Made by a program: the position numbers and the translations under genes. The notes under the pieces were generated by a model. That model did no database searches and was not told the origin of the DNA. It saw nothing but the letters and a program-made list of their open reading frames with translations. Shown here piece after piece: positions 50,441 to 57,988 of a DNA stretch of 64,000 nucleotides. The stretch is taken from positions 310,369-374,368 of the forward strand of contig JAUJMU010000002.1 in the NCBI GenBank assembly GCA_030446715.1, read 5' to 3'. Numbering within the stretch: the stretch's first letter is position 1; each line of letters starts with the position of its first letter. Source of the DNA: Cytophagales bacterium (GTDB lineage Bacteria; Bacteroidota; Bacteroidia; Cytophagales; 172606-1).

Positions 50441-51175
50441 ATGTTCCGATCCTTGCTGCTTGCCTCCCTGCTGCTGGTCGTCCTCTTCGGACCGGCAACT
50501 GCCCAATCCCGTTTTTCGCACGCCGCCTGGGACGCCCTGCTCAAAAAGCACGTCAGCGCAAAGGGCGTGGTCAATTACCGGGGATTCATTAAAGACAGCC
50601 TTGCGCTGAACCAGTATCTTCAACAACTGACCGCCAACTATCCGCAGGAAAAGGCCTGGAGCCGCGGGGAGCAAATGGCCTGGTGGCTGAACGCCTATAA
50701 TGCTTACACCGTGCAGCTGATTGCCCGGCACTACCCGCTGAAAAGCATCAACGACATCAAACAGGCGGGAGCCAAGTCGCCCTGGGACATTCCGTTCATT
50801 TCCCTGAACGGAAATAAGATTACCCTCAACCACATCGAACACGAAATCCTGCGCAGGAAATTTGCCGATCCGCGCATCCACTTCGGGATTGTGTGCGCCT
50901 CGCAGTCCTGTCCGAAGCTGGCCAATGAGGCCCTTGAAGCAGGCAAGCTGGACGCCCAGCTGGACCGCCTGACGAAGGAATTTCTGGATGATCCTTCCCG
51001 CAATAAAATCACCACGGAGCAGGCGCAGGTATCGCAGATTTTCAACTGGTTTAAGGAAGACTTTACCCGGAAGGGCACCGTACCTGAGTTTATTAACCAA
51101 TACGCGGCCGTCAAAATCGGGAATAAGTCTAAAATCAGTTACCTTGAATACGACTGGGGCCTGAACGACAAATAA
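50441..51175 (+). CDS. DUF547 domain-containing secreted protein
   Basis: 244 residues from the ATG at 50441. Signal peptide MFRSLLLASLLLVVLFGPATAQ. DUF547 hallmark segments: WWLNAYNAYTVQLIARHYPL, KSPWDIPFISLNGNKITLNH, IEHEILRRKFADPRIHFGIV, CASQSCPKLANEAL. The conserved Cys pair, Asn and His suggest an enzyme, but the activity is unknown. It is followed 99 bp later by the FAD oxidoreductase gene on the same strand. The frame is open from 49616, but that lies over the antisense Ig-like gene. Confidence 0.88.
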   Translation: MFRSLLLASLLLVVLFGPATAQSRFSHAAWDALLKKHVSAKGVVNYRGFIKDSLALNQYLQQLTANYPQEKAWSRGEQMAWWLNAYNAYTVQLIARHYPLKSINDIKQAGAKSPWDIPFISLNGNKITLNHIEHEILRRKFADPRIHFGIVCASQSCPKLANEALEAGKLDAQLDRLTKEFLDDPSRNKITTEQAQVSQIFNWFKEDFTRKGTVPEFINQYAAVKIGNKSKISYLEYDWGLNDK

Positions 51176-51274
51176 GACGGGAGACAAGCTCCTGAAGTCC
51201 CGGTCAGGGTGAAGCCAGTCAGATCCGTATCTCATGTCTCCAGTCTCCAGTCTGAAATCTAACTTCTCAGCCTC

Positions 51275-52579
51275 ATGCACCACCTCGTCATTATCGGCAA
51301 CGGCATATCGGGCGTCACCTGCGCGCGGCACGTCCGCAAACGCAGCAACTGCCGGATCACCATTGTCTCCTCCGAATCTGCGCATTTCTTTTCCCGAACG
51401 GCGCTGATGTACATTTACATGGGGCACCTCCGATACGAACACACCAAGCCGTACGAGGACGGATTCTGGGCCAAAAACAAAATTGAACTTTTGCAGAAGC
51501 ACGTGGTGCAGGTGATGACCGGCCCCAAAGAACTCGTTTTTTCCGACGGCAGCACCCTGGCGTACGACCAACTGGTCATTGCCAGTGGCTCCCGGCCCAA
51601 TACGTTCAGCTGGCCGGGCCACGATTTGCCCGGCGTGCAGGGGCTCTATAGCCTGCAGGACCTGCAAAGGCTGGAAAACCGCACGCCGCACATCCGGCGG
51701 GCCGTAATCGTGGGCGGCGGCCTGATCGGCATTGAACTGGCCGAAATGCTCCATTCGCGCCGCATTCCCGTGACATTTCTGGTGCGGGAACGCCACTTCT
51801 GGGGCAGCGTATTGCCCGCCGAAGAAGCCCGCATGATCAGCCGCCACATCGGGGAGCACCACATTGACCTCAGACCGCAAACTGAACTGGCCCAAATCAA
51901 AGGCGATGCCGCCAGCGGCGTACAGGCGGTGGTAACGAAGGCCGGCGAAGAAATTCCCTGCGAGTTTGTGGGTGTTACCGCGGGTGTAACGCCTAATATC
52001 GGTTTTTTGCAAGACTCTGGTATCCGGACAGACCGGGGGGTGCTGGTGAACGGTTTTTTTGAAACCAGCGTGCCGGACGTGTACGCCATCGGCGACTGCG
52101 CCCAGTACCAGAGTCCGCCGACGGGCCGCAAGCCGGTGGAGCAGGTCTGGTACACCGGCCGGATGCACGGCGAAACGCTGGCCCTGACGCTGACCGGGAA
52201 GCGAACTCCCTACACGCCGGGCCACTGGTTCAACTCGGCAAAGTTTCTCGACATCGAGTACCAGACCTACGGGCAGGTGGGCAACACCCTGGGCGAAAAC
52301 GAAGCGACCTTTTACTGGGAACATCCGGGCGGCCGGAAATCCCTGCGGGTAAATTACCACCCCCAGCGCCGGCAGGTAATCGGCTTCAACGCCTTCGGCA
52401 TCCGGCTCCGCCATGAGGTGTGTGACCGGTGGCTGACCGAAAAGAGGCCGGTAGAGTACGTGATCAGCCACCTGCAGGAGGCAAACTTCGACCCGGAGTT
52501 TTACCGGCGGCACGAAAAAGAAATTGCCAATGCCTTTGCGCGGCACCGGGAACAACCGGCAGGTGCGGTTTTGACGTAG
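51275..52579 (+). CDS. NAD(P)/FAD-dependent oxidoreductase
   Basis: 434 residues. Pyridine-nucleotide disulfide reductase fold without a redox CxxxxC: FAD motif LVIIGNGISGVTCARHVRK, VIASGSRPN, NAD(P) motif AVIVGGGLIGIELAEML, and the second FAD motif VPDVYAIGDCAQY. The C-terminal ~100 residues form an extra domain (ATFYWEHPGGRKSLRVNYHP, GFNAFGIRLRHEVCDRWL). Resembles reductases that pass electrons from NAD(P)H to an iron-sulfur partner. The next gene encodes a membrane 4Fe-4S protein, the likely acceptor; a 191-bp palindromic element separates them. Confidence 0.85.
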   Translation: MHHLVIIGNGISGVTCARHVRKRSNCRITIVSSESAHFFSRTALMYIYMGHLRYEHTKPYEDGFWAKNKIELLQKHVVQVMTGPKELVFSDGSTLAYDQLVIASGSRPNTFSWPGHDLPGVQGLYSLQDLQRLENRTPHIRRAVIVGGGLIGIELAEMLHSRRIPVTFLVRERHFWGSVLPAEEARMISRHIGEHHIDLRPQTELAQIKGDAASGVQAVVTKAGEEIPCEFVGVTAGVTPNIGFLQDSGIRTDRGVLVNGFFETSVPDVYAIGDCAQYQSPPTGRKPVEQVWYTGRMHGETLALTLTGKRTPYTPGHWFNSAKFLDIEYQTYGQVGNTLGENEATFYWEHPGGRKSLRVNYHPQRRQVIGFNAFGIRLRHEVCDRWLTEKRPVEYVISHLQEANFDPEFYRRHEKEIANAFARHREQPAGAVLT

Positions 52580-52599
52580 GCCGCCTAACCGGTACTTAC

Positions 52600-52790
52600 T
52601 ACATTGTAAAGCAAGTTTCTATGGATTTCAGCGACCTCTTTCTGTACTGTCATTCCCGGAGGGAACTTTTTTTGAATATGTCACGCATCGCCTATCCCCA
52701 AAAAGATTAGCTTCGCTGAGAGAGTTCCCTCCGGGAATAACAGCGAGAGGAGGCTAACCCGAAATACCGACTTGCTTAGTTGACAATGTA
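52600..52790. mobile_element. Miniature palindromic element B, 191 bp, 5-bp target duplication
   Basis: The two halves are imperfect inverted copies over about 70 bp: ends TACATTGT (52600) and ACAATGTA (52790), then AGCAAGT/ACTTGCT, and a perfect inner pair ATTCCCGGAGGGAACT and AGTTCCCTCCGGGAAT. The direct repeat CTTAC stands just outside both ends (52595-52599, 52791-52795). No coding capacity. It separates two functionally linked genes and would fold into a strong hairpin in their transcript. Confidence 0.8.
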
Positions 52791-52842
52791 CTTACTCCCT
52801 TTCAATGTACTTACGCCCTTTTCAATTATTAATTTATTCACA

Positions 52843-54390
52843 ATGGCTGCACTGGAAAAAATTGGTTTAAGTTTATTCGTAGTGGCGCTGGCCGGCTTCC
52901 TGTGGGCTTTCGGCACGAGCCACTACCGGCTCACGCCGGAAGTCGTACGCCAAAGCATTTCCGACACGGCGCACTACGCCCGGCTGGAGCCCGCCCTAAG
53001 GCCGCTGCTGGGGGTGGAATACACCTCCAATGTTGCTTTTGTCGGGGATGTGAAGGAAGCCATTAACCGGGTAAATGACGATTTCAAAAACAAAGGGCAG
53101 CGGGACCGGGTCATCTACAACGACTACACGTTCAGGCTGACCAAAAATGCCGGCAGTGGGATTCTCGTTCGCAATCCCTGGCTCTGGTTTTCGCTTATTT
53201 TCGGGCTGGCCGTGGCCGGCGGACTCCTGTACGCCGCGTCGCGCTACACGCGGCAACCCGCGGGCATCCAAAACAACGGCATTTTCTTCCGCTCCCTCAC
53301 CTCGCGGGGCTGGCTGGGCATTCTGCTGGGCGTGTTCCTGATTGCTTTCTACGTGATCCTGTACTGGTTTCCCGAATACATCACCAACTGGCTGGTGCTC
53401 GTGGACCCGCTCAGCCGGGCCATCAGCGGAAAACCCGCCAGCCAGTGGTTCCTCTACGGGGTGCTCTACACGCTGGTCATCCTTGTGCTGGGCGTGCGTA
53501 TGATCCTGAAATACCGCCACAGCCGCTACCAGACCATCCGCACCGGATCAGTGATGTTTTTCCAGACCGCTTTCGCCTTCCTGATCCCGGAAATCCTGGT
53601 GCTGCTCAACCAGCCCTGGTACGACTTCAAGAACATCTGGCCGCTGGACTATGATTTCTTTTACGCCTACAACCTGAATCAGCTGGTGCAATCGGGGTCT
53701 TTCGGGCTGTTTATGCTCATGTGGGGCATTCTGCTGATTATCGTGGCCGTGCCGGTGATCACGTATTTTTACGGCAAGCGGTGGTACTGCTCCTGGGTGT
53801 GCGGCTGCGGCGGACTGGCCGAAACAATGGGCGACCCCTACCGGCAGTTGTCGGATAAGTCGCTGAAGGCGTGGAAGGTGGAACGGTGGACGGTACACGG
53901 GGTGCTGGTATTCGCCGTCGGGATGACGGTAATTACACTCATTAATTATTTTTCCAGTTACCAGCTGCTGGGCGGCCTGACGGGCGAAGTGCAGAAAACC
54001 TACGGCTTCGTGATCGGGGCCGGCTTTGCGGGGGTGGTGGGCACAGGGTTCTATCCGTTCATGGGCAGCCGGGTCTGGTGCCGGTTCGGGTGTCCGCTGG
54101 CGGCGTACCTGGGCCTGGTGCAGCGGTTCAAATCCCGCTTCCGGATCACCACCAACGGCGGGCAGTGTATTTCCTGCGGCAACTGCTCCACCTACTGCGA
54201 AATGGGCATCGATGTGCGGTGGTACGCCCAGCGGGGGCAGAACATCGTGCGGTCTTCGTGCGTGGGCTGCGGCATCTGCGCGGCGGTGTGCCCCCGGGGT
54301 GTACTTAAACTCGAAAATGGCCCCGAAGCAGGCCGCTTCAACGAACAACCCATTCTGATCGGCAACGCCGGCGTGCGGTTACAGGAGTAA
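52843..54390 (+). CDS. Membrane-bound 4Fe-4S protein of the NapH/CcoG type
   Basis: 515 residues from the ATG at 52843. Membrane helix about 7-25, a periplasmic domain (about 26-105, conserved-looking RLTPEVVRQSISDTAHYARL), then about six helices with the NapH/CcoG motifs GKRWYCSWVCGCGGLAETMG and GSRVWCRFGCPLAAYLGLVQ. Two ferredoxin 4Fe-4S motifs close it: CISCGNCSTYCEMGIDV and CVGCGICAAVCPRGVL. It should pass electrons between a cytoplasmic donor and the membrane; the FAD oxidoreductase encoded upstream is the likely donor or acceptor. The final partner is unknown. Confidence 0.85.
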   Translation: MAALEKIGLSLFVVALAGFLWAFGTSHYRLTPEVVRQSISDTAHYARLEPALRPLLGVEYTSNVAFVGDVKEAINRVNDDFKNKGQRDRVIYNDYTFRLTKNAGSGILVRNPWLWFSLIFGLAVAGGLLYAASRYTRQPAGIQNNGIFFRSLTSRGWLGILLGVFLIAFYVILYWFPEYITNWLVLVDPLSRAISGKPASQWFLYGVLYTLVILVLGVRMILKYRHSRYQTIRTGSVMFFQTAFAFLIPEILVLLNQPWYDFKNIWPLDYDFFYAYNLNQLVQSGSFGLFMLMWGILLIIVAVPVITYFYGKRWYCSWVCGCGGLAETMGDPYRQLSDKSLKAWKVERWTVHGVLVFAVGMTVITLINYFSSYQLLGGLTGEVQKTYGFVIGAGFAGVVGTGFYPFMGSRVWCRFGCPLAAYLGLVQRFKSRFRITTNGGQCISCGNCSTYCEMGIDVRWYAQRGQNIVRSSCVGCGICAAVCPRGVLKLENGPEAGRFNEQPILIGNAGVRLQE

Positions 54391-54452
54391 AGAAAGTATA
54401 TTGATTCGTTTTTGGTTACTCGTTTTTATGTGTCAGCTAAGAAAAAAACTAC

Positions 54453-54971
54453 ATGACTGATAACAAAAACTTTTTTGGTACGGTAGATAAAGTTATACTT
54501 AAGGAGTATAACCCAGACTATCCATCCCTCTTTGAAAAGGAAGCTGAACTTTTAAAATCCGTACTTGCAAACCGAATATGCAAATATCATCATATTGGGA
54601 GCACAGCTATTCCGGATATTTTATCAAAACCAATCATTGATATCGCTATCGAGCTTGAAAACTTCCCTTTAAGTAAAAAAGAGATTGAAAAGATTGCCCG
54701 ATTGGGTTACAGCTACTGGCATTCAAACCCGAATCCTAACCATCAATTCTTCTTTAAAAATCTACCCAGAACTCATCATTTGCATTTTTACCCAAGTGGT
54801 TATCAAAAATTGACTGATCAAATTAAATTTAAGGATAAGCTAAACGCAGAAAAGGATTTGAAAGAGAGATATGAGGAACTGAAAATACAACTAGCCAGAG
54901 AGTATAAATTTGATCGTGAAAAGTATACCAGTGAAAAAGCAGAATTTATAAAAAGCGTTCTTGAAAAATGA
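54453..54971 (+). CDS. GrpB-like nucleotidyltransferase-fold protein
   Basis: 172 residues. Family motifs: VILKEYNPDYPSLFEKEAEL, YHHIGSTAIPDILSKPIIDI (GSTA and the D-x-A-type active-site strand), HLHFYPSG and the C-terminal YTSEKAEFIKSVLEK. GrpB belongs to the polymerase-beta-type nucleotidyltransferase fold; function not defined. The gene is clearly more AT-rich than its flanks, with Lys/Ile/Asn-rich codon use, which suggests acquisition from another genome. It stands alone between the Fe-S protein and the glycosyltransferase genes. Confidence 0.85.
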   Translation: MTDNKNFFGTVDKVILKEYNPDYPSLFEKEAELLKSVLANRICKYHHIGSTAIPDILSKPIIDIAIELENFPLSKKEIEKIARLGYSYWHSNPNPNHQFFFKNLPRTHHLHFYPSGYQKLTDQIKFKDKLNAEKDLKERYEELKIQLAREYKFDREKYTSEKAEFIKSVLEK

Positions 54972-55229
54972 TAAAGCCAACTCGTAATACCAGCCACGAC
55001 GGGCAACCAGCCCCTCCCGAACTGCCTCAGCAGGAAGGCATGGCGTCGGGTGGCCTTACTTACGTTAGTTGTCAGCAATGACCTGCTTTGCAAACAGGTA
55101 TAAACAACCAAATGAGCATTCACGGAGTCATTTTGGTATCAAGTGCCGGTACGAAATGAAACCTGAAACAGGTTTACACTAAAAAACCAAATAACAGGAA
55201 GTTGACTCCTGTCTCTTGTCCAACGTCTT

Positions 55230-56744
55230 GTGTCTCCCTACTTACATTCCCTGGCTCAATGGCTTTTTCTGCACCTACCCGGCTGGATACTGGCCGGGTA
55301 TATTGCTTCGCTGGTATTTATCTTCATTTACAGCCTGAGCCAGGCGCACCTGATGCTGCATTATATCCGGAGCCGGCGGAAATCGGTGCGGCTGCCTAAA
55401 GCTTCCATTTCCGGGGAGTTACCCTATGTTACGGTGCAGTTGCCCGTGTACAACGAAAAATACGTAGTGGCCCGGCTGCTGGAGTCGGTGGCCGGGCTGC
55501 GTTACCCTGCCCACCGGCTGGAAATTCAGGTGCTCGACGATTCAACGGACGAAACCACCGAAATCATTGCCCGGAAGGCAGCAGAACTCTCCCACCTCAA
55601 CATCCGGCACATCCGGCGGGAGGACCGGAAGGGCTACAAGGCAGGTGCCTTACAGGAAGGACTGGCACAGGCAACAGGTCAGTTCATTGCCATCTTTGAC
55701 GCTGACTTTATTCCCGAAAAAGACTTTCTGCTGGCAACCATTCCGCAATTCCTGAACGCCCGGGTAGGCATGGTGCAGACGCGCTGGGGGCACGTAAACG
55801 AAAACCAGAACCTGCTCACCCGGCTGCAGGCGTTCGGGCTTGACACGCACTTTACAGTGGAGCAAACGGGCCGTTACGCCGGCGGCTTTTTCCTGAATTT
55901 CAACGGCACAGCGGGTATCTGGCGCAAAAGCTGCATCGAGGAAGCGGGCGGCTGGCAGGCCGATACCCTCACCGAAGACCTCGACCTGAGCTACCGGGCA
56001 CAGCTGAAGGGCTGGCAGTTTGCCTACCTTGAAGGAGTTATTTCGCCGGCCGAACTCCCTCCCTTCCTGAGTGCGTACCGGGCGCAGCAATACCGCTGGA
56101 CCAGGGGAGCCGCCCAGAACACCCGCAAACACCTGCTGAACGTGGTCCGGGCGCGGCTGCCCTGGCGGCAAAAGTGGCACGCTACCGCCCATCTGCTCAA
56201 CAGCGGCCTTTTTGTGTCCGTTTTTATAAGCAGCCTGCTGAGCGTGCCGGCCTTGTGGGTAAAAAATCTGGTGCCGGCCTACGCCCTGTATTTTCAGCTG
56301 GCCTCCCTGTTTATCCTCAGTTTTCTGGTGTTTGCCCTCTTTTACTTTATTCCGCTCTTTTACCGGTCCGGCAACGGGAAGGAGGCCATCTTTTCCTTTA
56401 TCCGGACGTACCCGGTCTTTCTGTCTCTTTCCATGGGCTTGTCGCTGCACAATGCCCTTGCCGTACTGGAAGGTTACACCCGGAAGAAAACACCCTTTGT
56501 CCGGACGCCCAAGTTCAACGCTGCCATTTTCACCGGGTCAGCCCGGAAAGTCAGCCGGGTCCGGCGCCCTTTTTCCGGCCTCCTGCTGCTGGAAGGTTTG
56601 CTGGTGCTGTATTTCTGCGGGGGCGTTTTTTCAGCCTTCCGGCTGGGCGATTTTACCCTGCTGCCCTTTCACGTCCTGCTCGGCGCCGGGTTTGCGCTGG
56701 TGTTTGGCTACGCATGGAAAGAGCCCGCCCGGCTGCCTTACTGA
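55230..56744 (+). CDS. Family 2 glycosyltransferase, cellulose-synthase-like
   Basis: 504 residues from a GTG. One N-terminal helix (PGWILAGYIASLVFIFIYSL), cytoplasmic GT-A domain (about 60-300) with VLDDSTDETTE, the metal-binding DADF in IAIFDADFIPEKDF, TLTEDLDLSYRAQLKGW (TED) and QQYRWTRGAAQ (Q-x-x-RW), then four or so membrane helices. All D,D,D,QxxRW residues are present, so it should be a processive or lipid-linked glycosyltransferase, close to glucosyltransferases of the cellulose-synthase-like group. First gene of a sugar-transfer cluster running to 59443. Confidence 0.92.
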   Translation: MSPYLHSLAQWLFLHLPGWILAGYIASLVFIFIYSLSQAHLMLHYIRSRRKSVRLPKASISGELPYVTVQLPVYNEKYVVARLLESVAGLRYPAHRLEIQVLDDSTDETTEIIARKAAELSHLNIRHIRREDRKGYKAGALQEGLAQATGQFIAIFDADFIPEKDFLLATIPQFLNARVGMVQTRWGHVNENQNLLTRLQAFGLDTHFTVEQTGRYAGGFFLNFNGTAGIWRKSCIEEAGGWQADTLTEDLDLSYRAQLKGWQFAYLEGVISPAELPPFLSAYRAQQYRWTRGAAQNTRKHLLNVVRARLPWRQKWHATAHLLNSGLFVSVFISSLLSVPALWVKNLVPAYALYFQLASLFILSFLVFALFYFIPLFYRSGNGKEAIFSFIRTYPVFLSLSMGLSLHNALAVLEGYTRKKTPFVRTPKFNAAIFTGSARKVSRVRRPFSGLLLLEGLLVLYFCGGVFSAFRLGDFTLLPFHVLLGAGFALVFGYAWKEPARLPY

Positions 56745-57079
56745 TGGCCGCTCCCGGTGGGACAATAGGCGACCAGTTCTTCTTTCACCTGGTGACGGAT
56801 TCTTCCGATCCGGTGGCGGCCACGATTGAGCTGGGCGTGTACGCACCCCGGCTGGGCAACCTGCCGGCGTTTGGGCTGAGTACTGAATTTGATGAGTCGG
56901 CGCTGCTCGCCTTCTCGCCGGTAGCCAACGGAATTACGGGGGTCGGCAATCCGCAGCGCCATGGACTTAATTCCACCATTGCCGACGGAGACCTCGATCC
57001 GGTCAATATCTTCCCGCCCGACCCGGAAAATAACAAGCAGTATGGGAAAACTCAGCAACGGACTACCTGCCGCCGCTAA
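56744..57079 (+). CDS. Possible 111-residue protein coupled to the glycosyltransferase
   Basis: The ATG shares a base with the glycosyltransferase stop (TGATG), the arrangement of coupled genes. The product has a hydrophobic-acidic composition (TIGDQFFFHLVTDSSDPVAA, LLAFSPVANGITGVG, ADGDLDPVNIFPPDPENN) and no recognised family. Of the six frames in this 340-bp stretch this one looks the most protein-like, while the opposite-strand frames are basic and shadow-like. Alternatively it is a degraded gene end. A miniature element begins 20 bp after it. Confidence 0.4.
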   Translation: MAAPGGTIGDQFFFHLVTDSSDPVAATIELGVYAPRLGNLPAFGLSTEFDESALLAFSPVANGITGVGNPQRHGLNSTIADGDLDPVNIFPPDPENNKQYGKTQQRTTCRR

Positions 57080-57099
57080 CCTGCACACTTCTTTTTCTT

Positions 57100-57222
57100 T
57101 TAAGTACCCGAGCAGAAGTAATCAGGTATTTTAAAATTTAAAACCATGACGTCAACTTATTCAAAATCAGAAAATTACCCAATAATTCAGAATTCACAAT
57201 TTAAAATTGCGCAGCTACTTAA
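57100..57222 (+). mobile_element. Miniature inverted-repeat element A2, TTAA-flanked, 123 bp
   Basis: Same as the copy at 12179: TTAAGTACCCGAGCAGAAGT at the left, CATGACGTCAACTTATTCAAA in the middle, TTGCGCAGCTACTTAA at the right. A few substitutions and a short internal deletion (ATTCAAAATTT reduced to ATTCAG) set the two apart. It splits the glycosyltransferase cluster, 74 bp before the TTG start of the next gene. Confidence 0.75.
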
Positions 57223-57295
57223 TTGTCCTCCATCCGACATTCGGTAAGCCCTCCTCCCCTTTCTTTGCGGGCAATCACCTCTACATGGTCTTAAT

Positions 57296-57988
57296 TTGAA
57301 GCAGCCCAAAATCGTCGTCATCATTCCGGCCTTCAATGAGGAAAACGGCATCGGGAACGTCATTGCCGGGATACCGGAAAATCTGGTAGCTGAAGTAGTG
57401 GTGGTAAACAATAATTCCCGTGACCAGACCCCGGTGGTAGCCCGCAAAGCCGGTGCAACGGTGCTCGACGAACCCCGCCAGGGCTACGGATACGCCTGCC
57501 TGAAGGGCATTGCCTACTGCCGCCAGATGATTGTACCGCCGGACATTGTCGTTTTTCTGGATGCCGACTACTCCGACTACCCCGAAGAAATGCCTCTGCT
57601 CGTAAAACCCATTGTTGAGGATTCGGTTGACCTTGTGATTGGCTCCCGGGCACTGGGCCACCGGGAAAAAGGCTCCATGACGGTTCCGCAGGTATTCGGC
57701 AACTGGCTGGCAACGGGGCTGATGCGGCAACTCTACGGCGTCCGGTTCACCGACCTGGGGCCGTTCCGGGCCATCCGGTACCCCAAACTGCTGGCCCTTG
57801 AAATGCGCGATACCACCTACGGCTGGACGGTGGAAATGCAGCTCAAAGCCGCCAAAATGGGCCATGTCACCTGCGAAGTACCGGTCCGTTACCGCCGCCG
57901 GATCGGTTTTTCGAAGATCAGCGGCACGGTGAAAGGGACCGTAATGGCTGGTTATAAGATTTTGTATACTATATTCAAATACCGGTAG
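57296..57988 (+). CDS. Family 2 glycosyltransferase, dolichyl-phosphate sugar synthase type
   Basis: 230 residues from a TTG; no ATG exists before the conserved start KIVVIIPAFNEENGIGNVI. GT-A motifs: EVVVVNNNSRDQTPVVARK, DIVVFLDADYSDYPEEM (D-x-D), LVIGSRALG, YGVRFTDLGPFRAIRYPKL and the C-terminal VRYRRRIGFSKISGTVKGT. No membrane helices. Such enzymes transfer a sugar from a nucleotide to a polyprenyl phosphate. The following gene encodes a membrane mannosyltransferase-like protein that would use this lipid-linked sugar. Confidence 0.92.
   Translation: MKQPKIVVIIPAFNEENGIGNVIAGIPENLVAEVVVVNNNSRDQTPVVARKAGATVLDEPRQGYGYACLKGIAYCRQMIVPPDIVVFLDADYSDYPEEMPLLVKPIVEDSVDLVIGSRALGHREKGSMTVPQVFGNWLATGLMRQLYGVRFTDLGPFRAIRYPKLLALEMRDTTYGWTVEMQLKAAKMGHVTCEVPVRYRRRIGFSKISGTVKGTVMAGYKILYTIFKYR

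Noticed and set aside
50393-52555. 720-codon open frame on the minus strand
   Set aside because: It lies antisense to the DUF547 and FAD oxidoreductase genes, both with clear motifs. The reading is basic, repetitive and without domains, and is an effect of GC-rich third positions.
52429-52710. 93-codon frame on the plus strand
   Set aside because: Overlaps the FAD oxidoreductase end in another frame and runs through palindromic element B.
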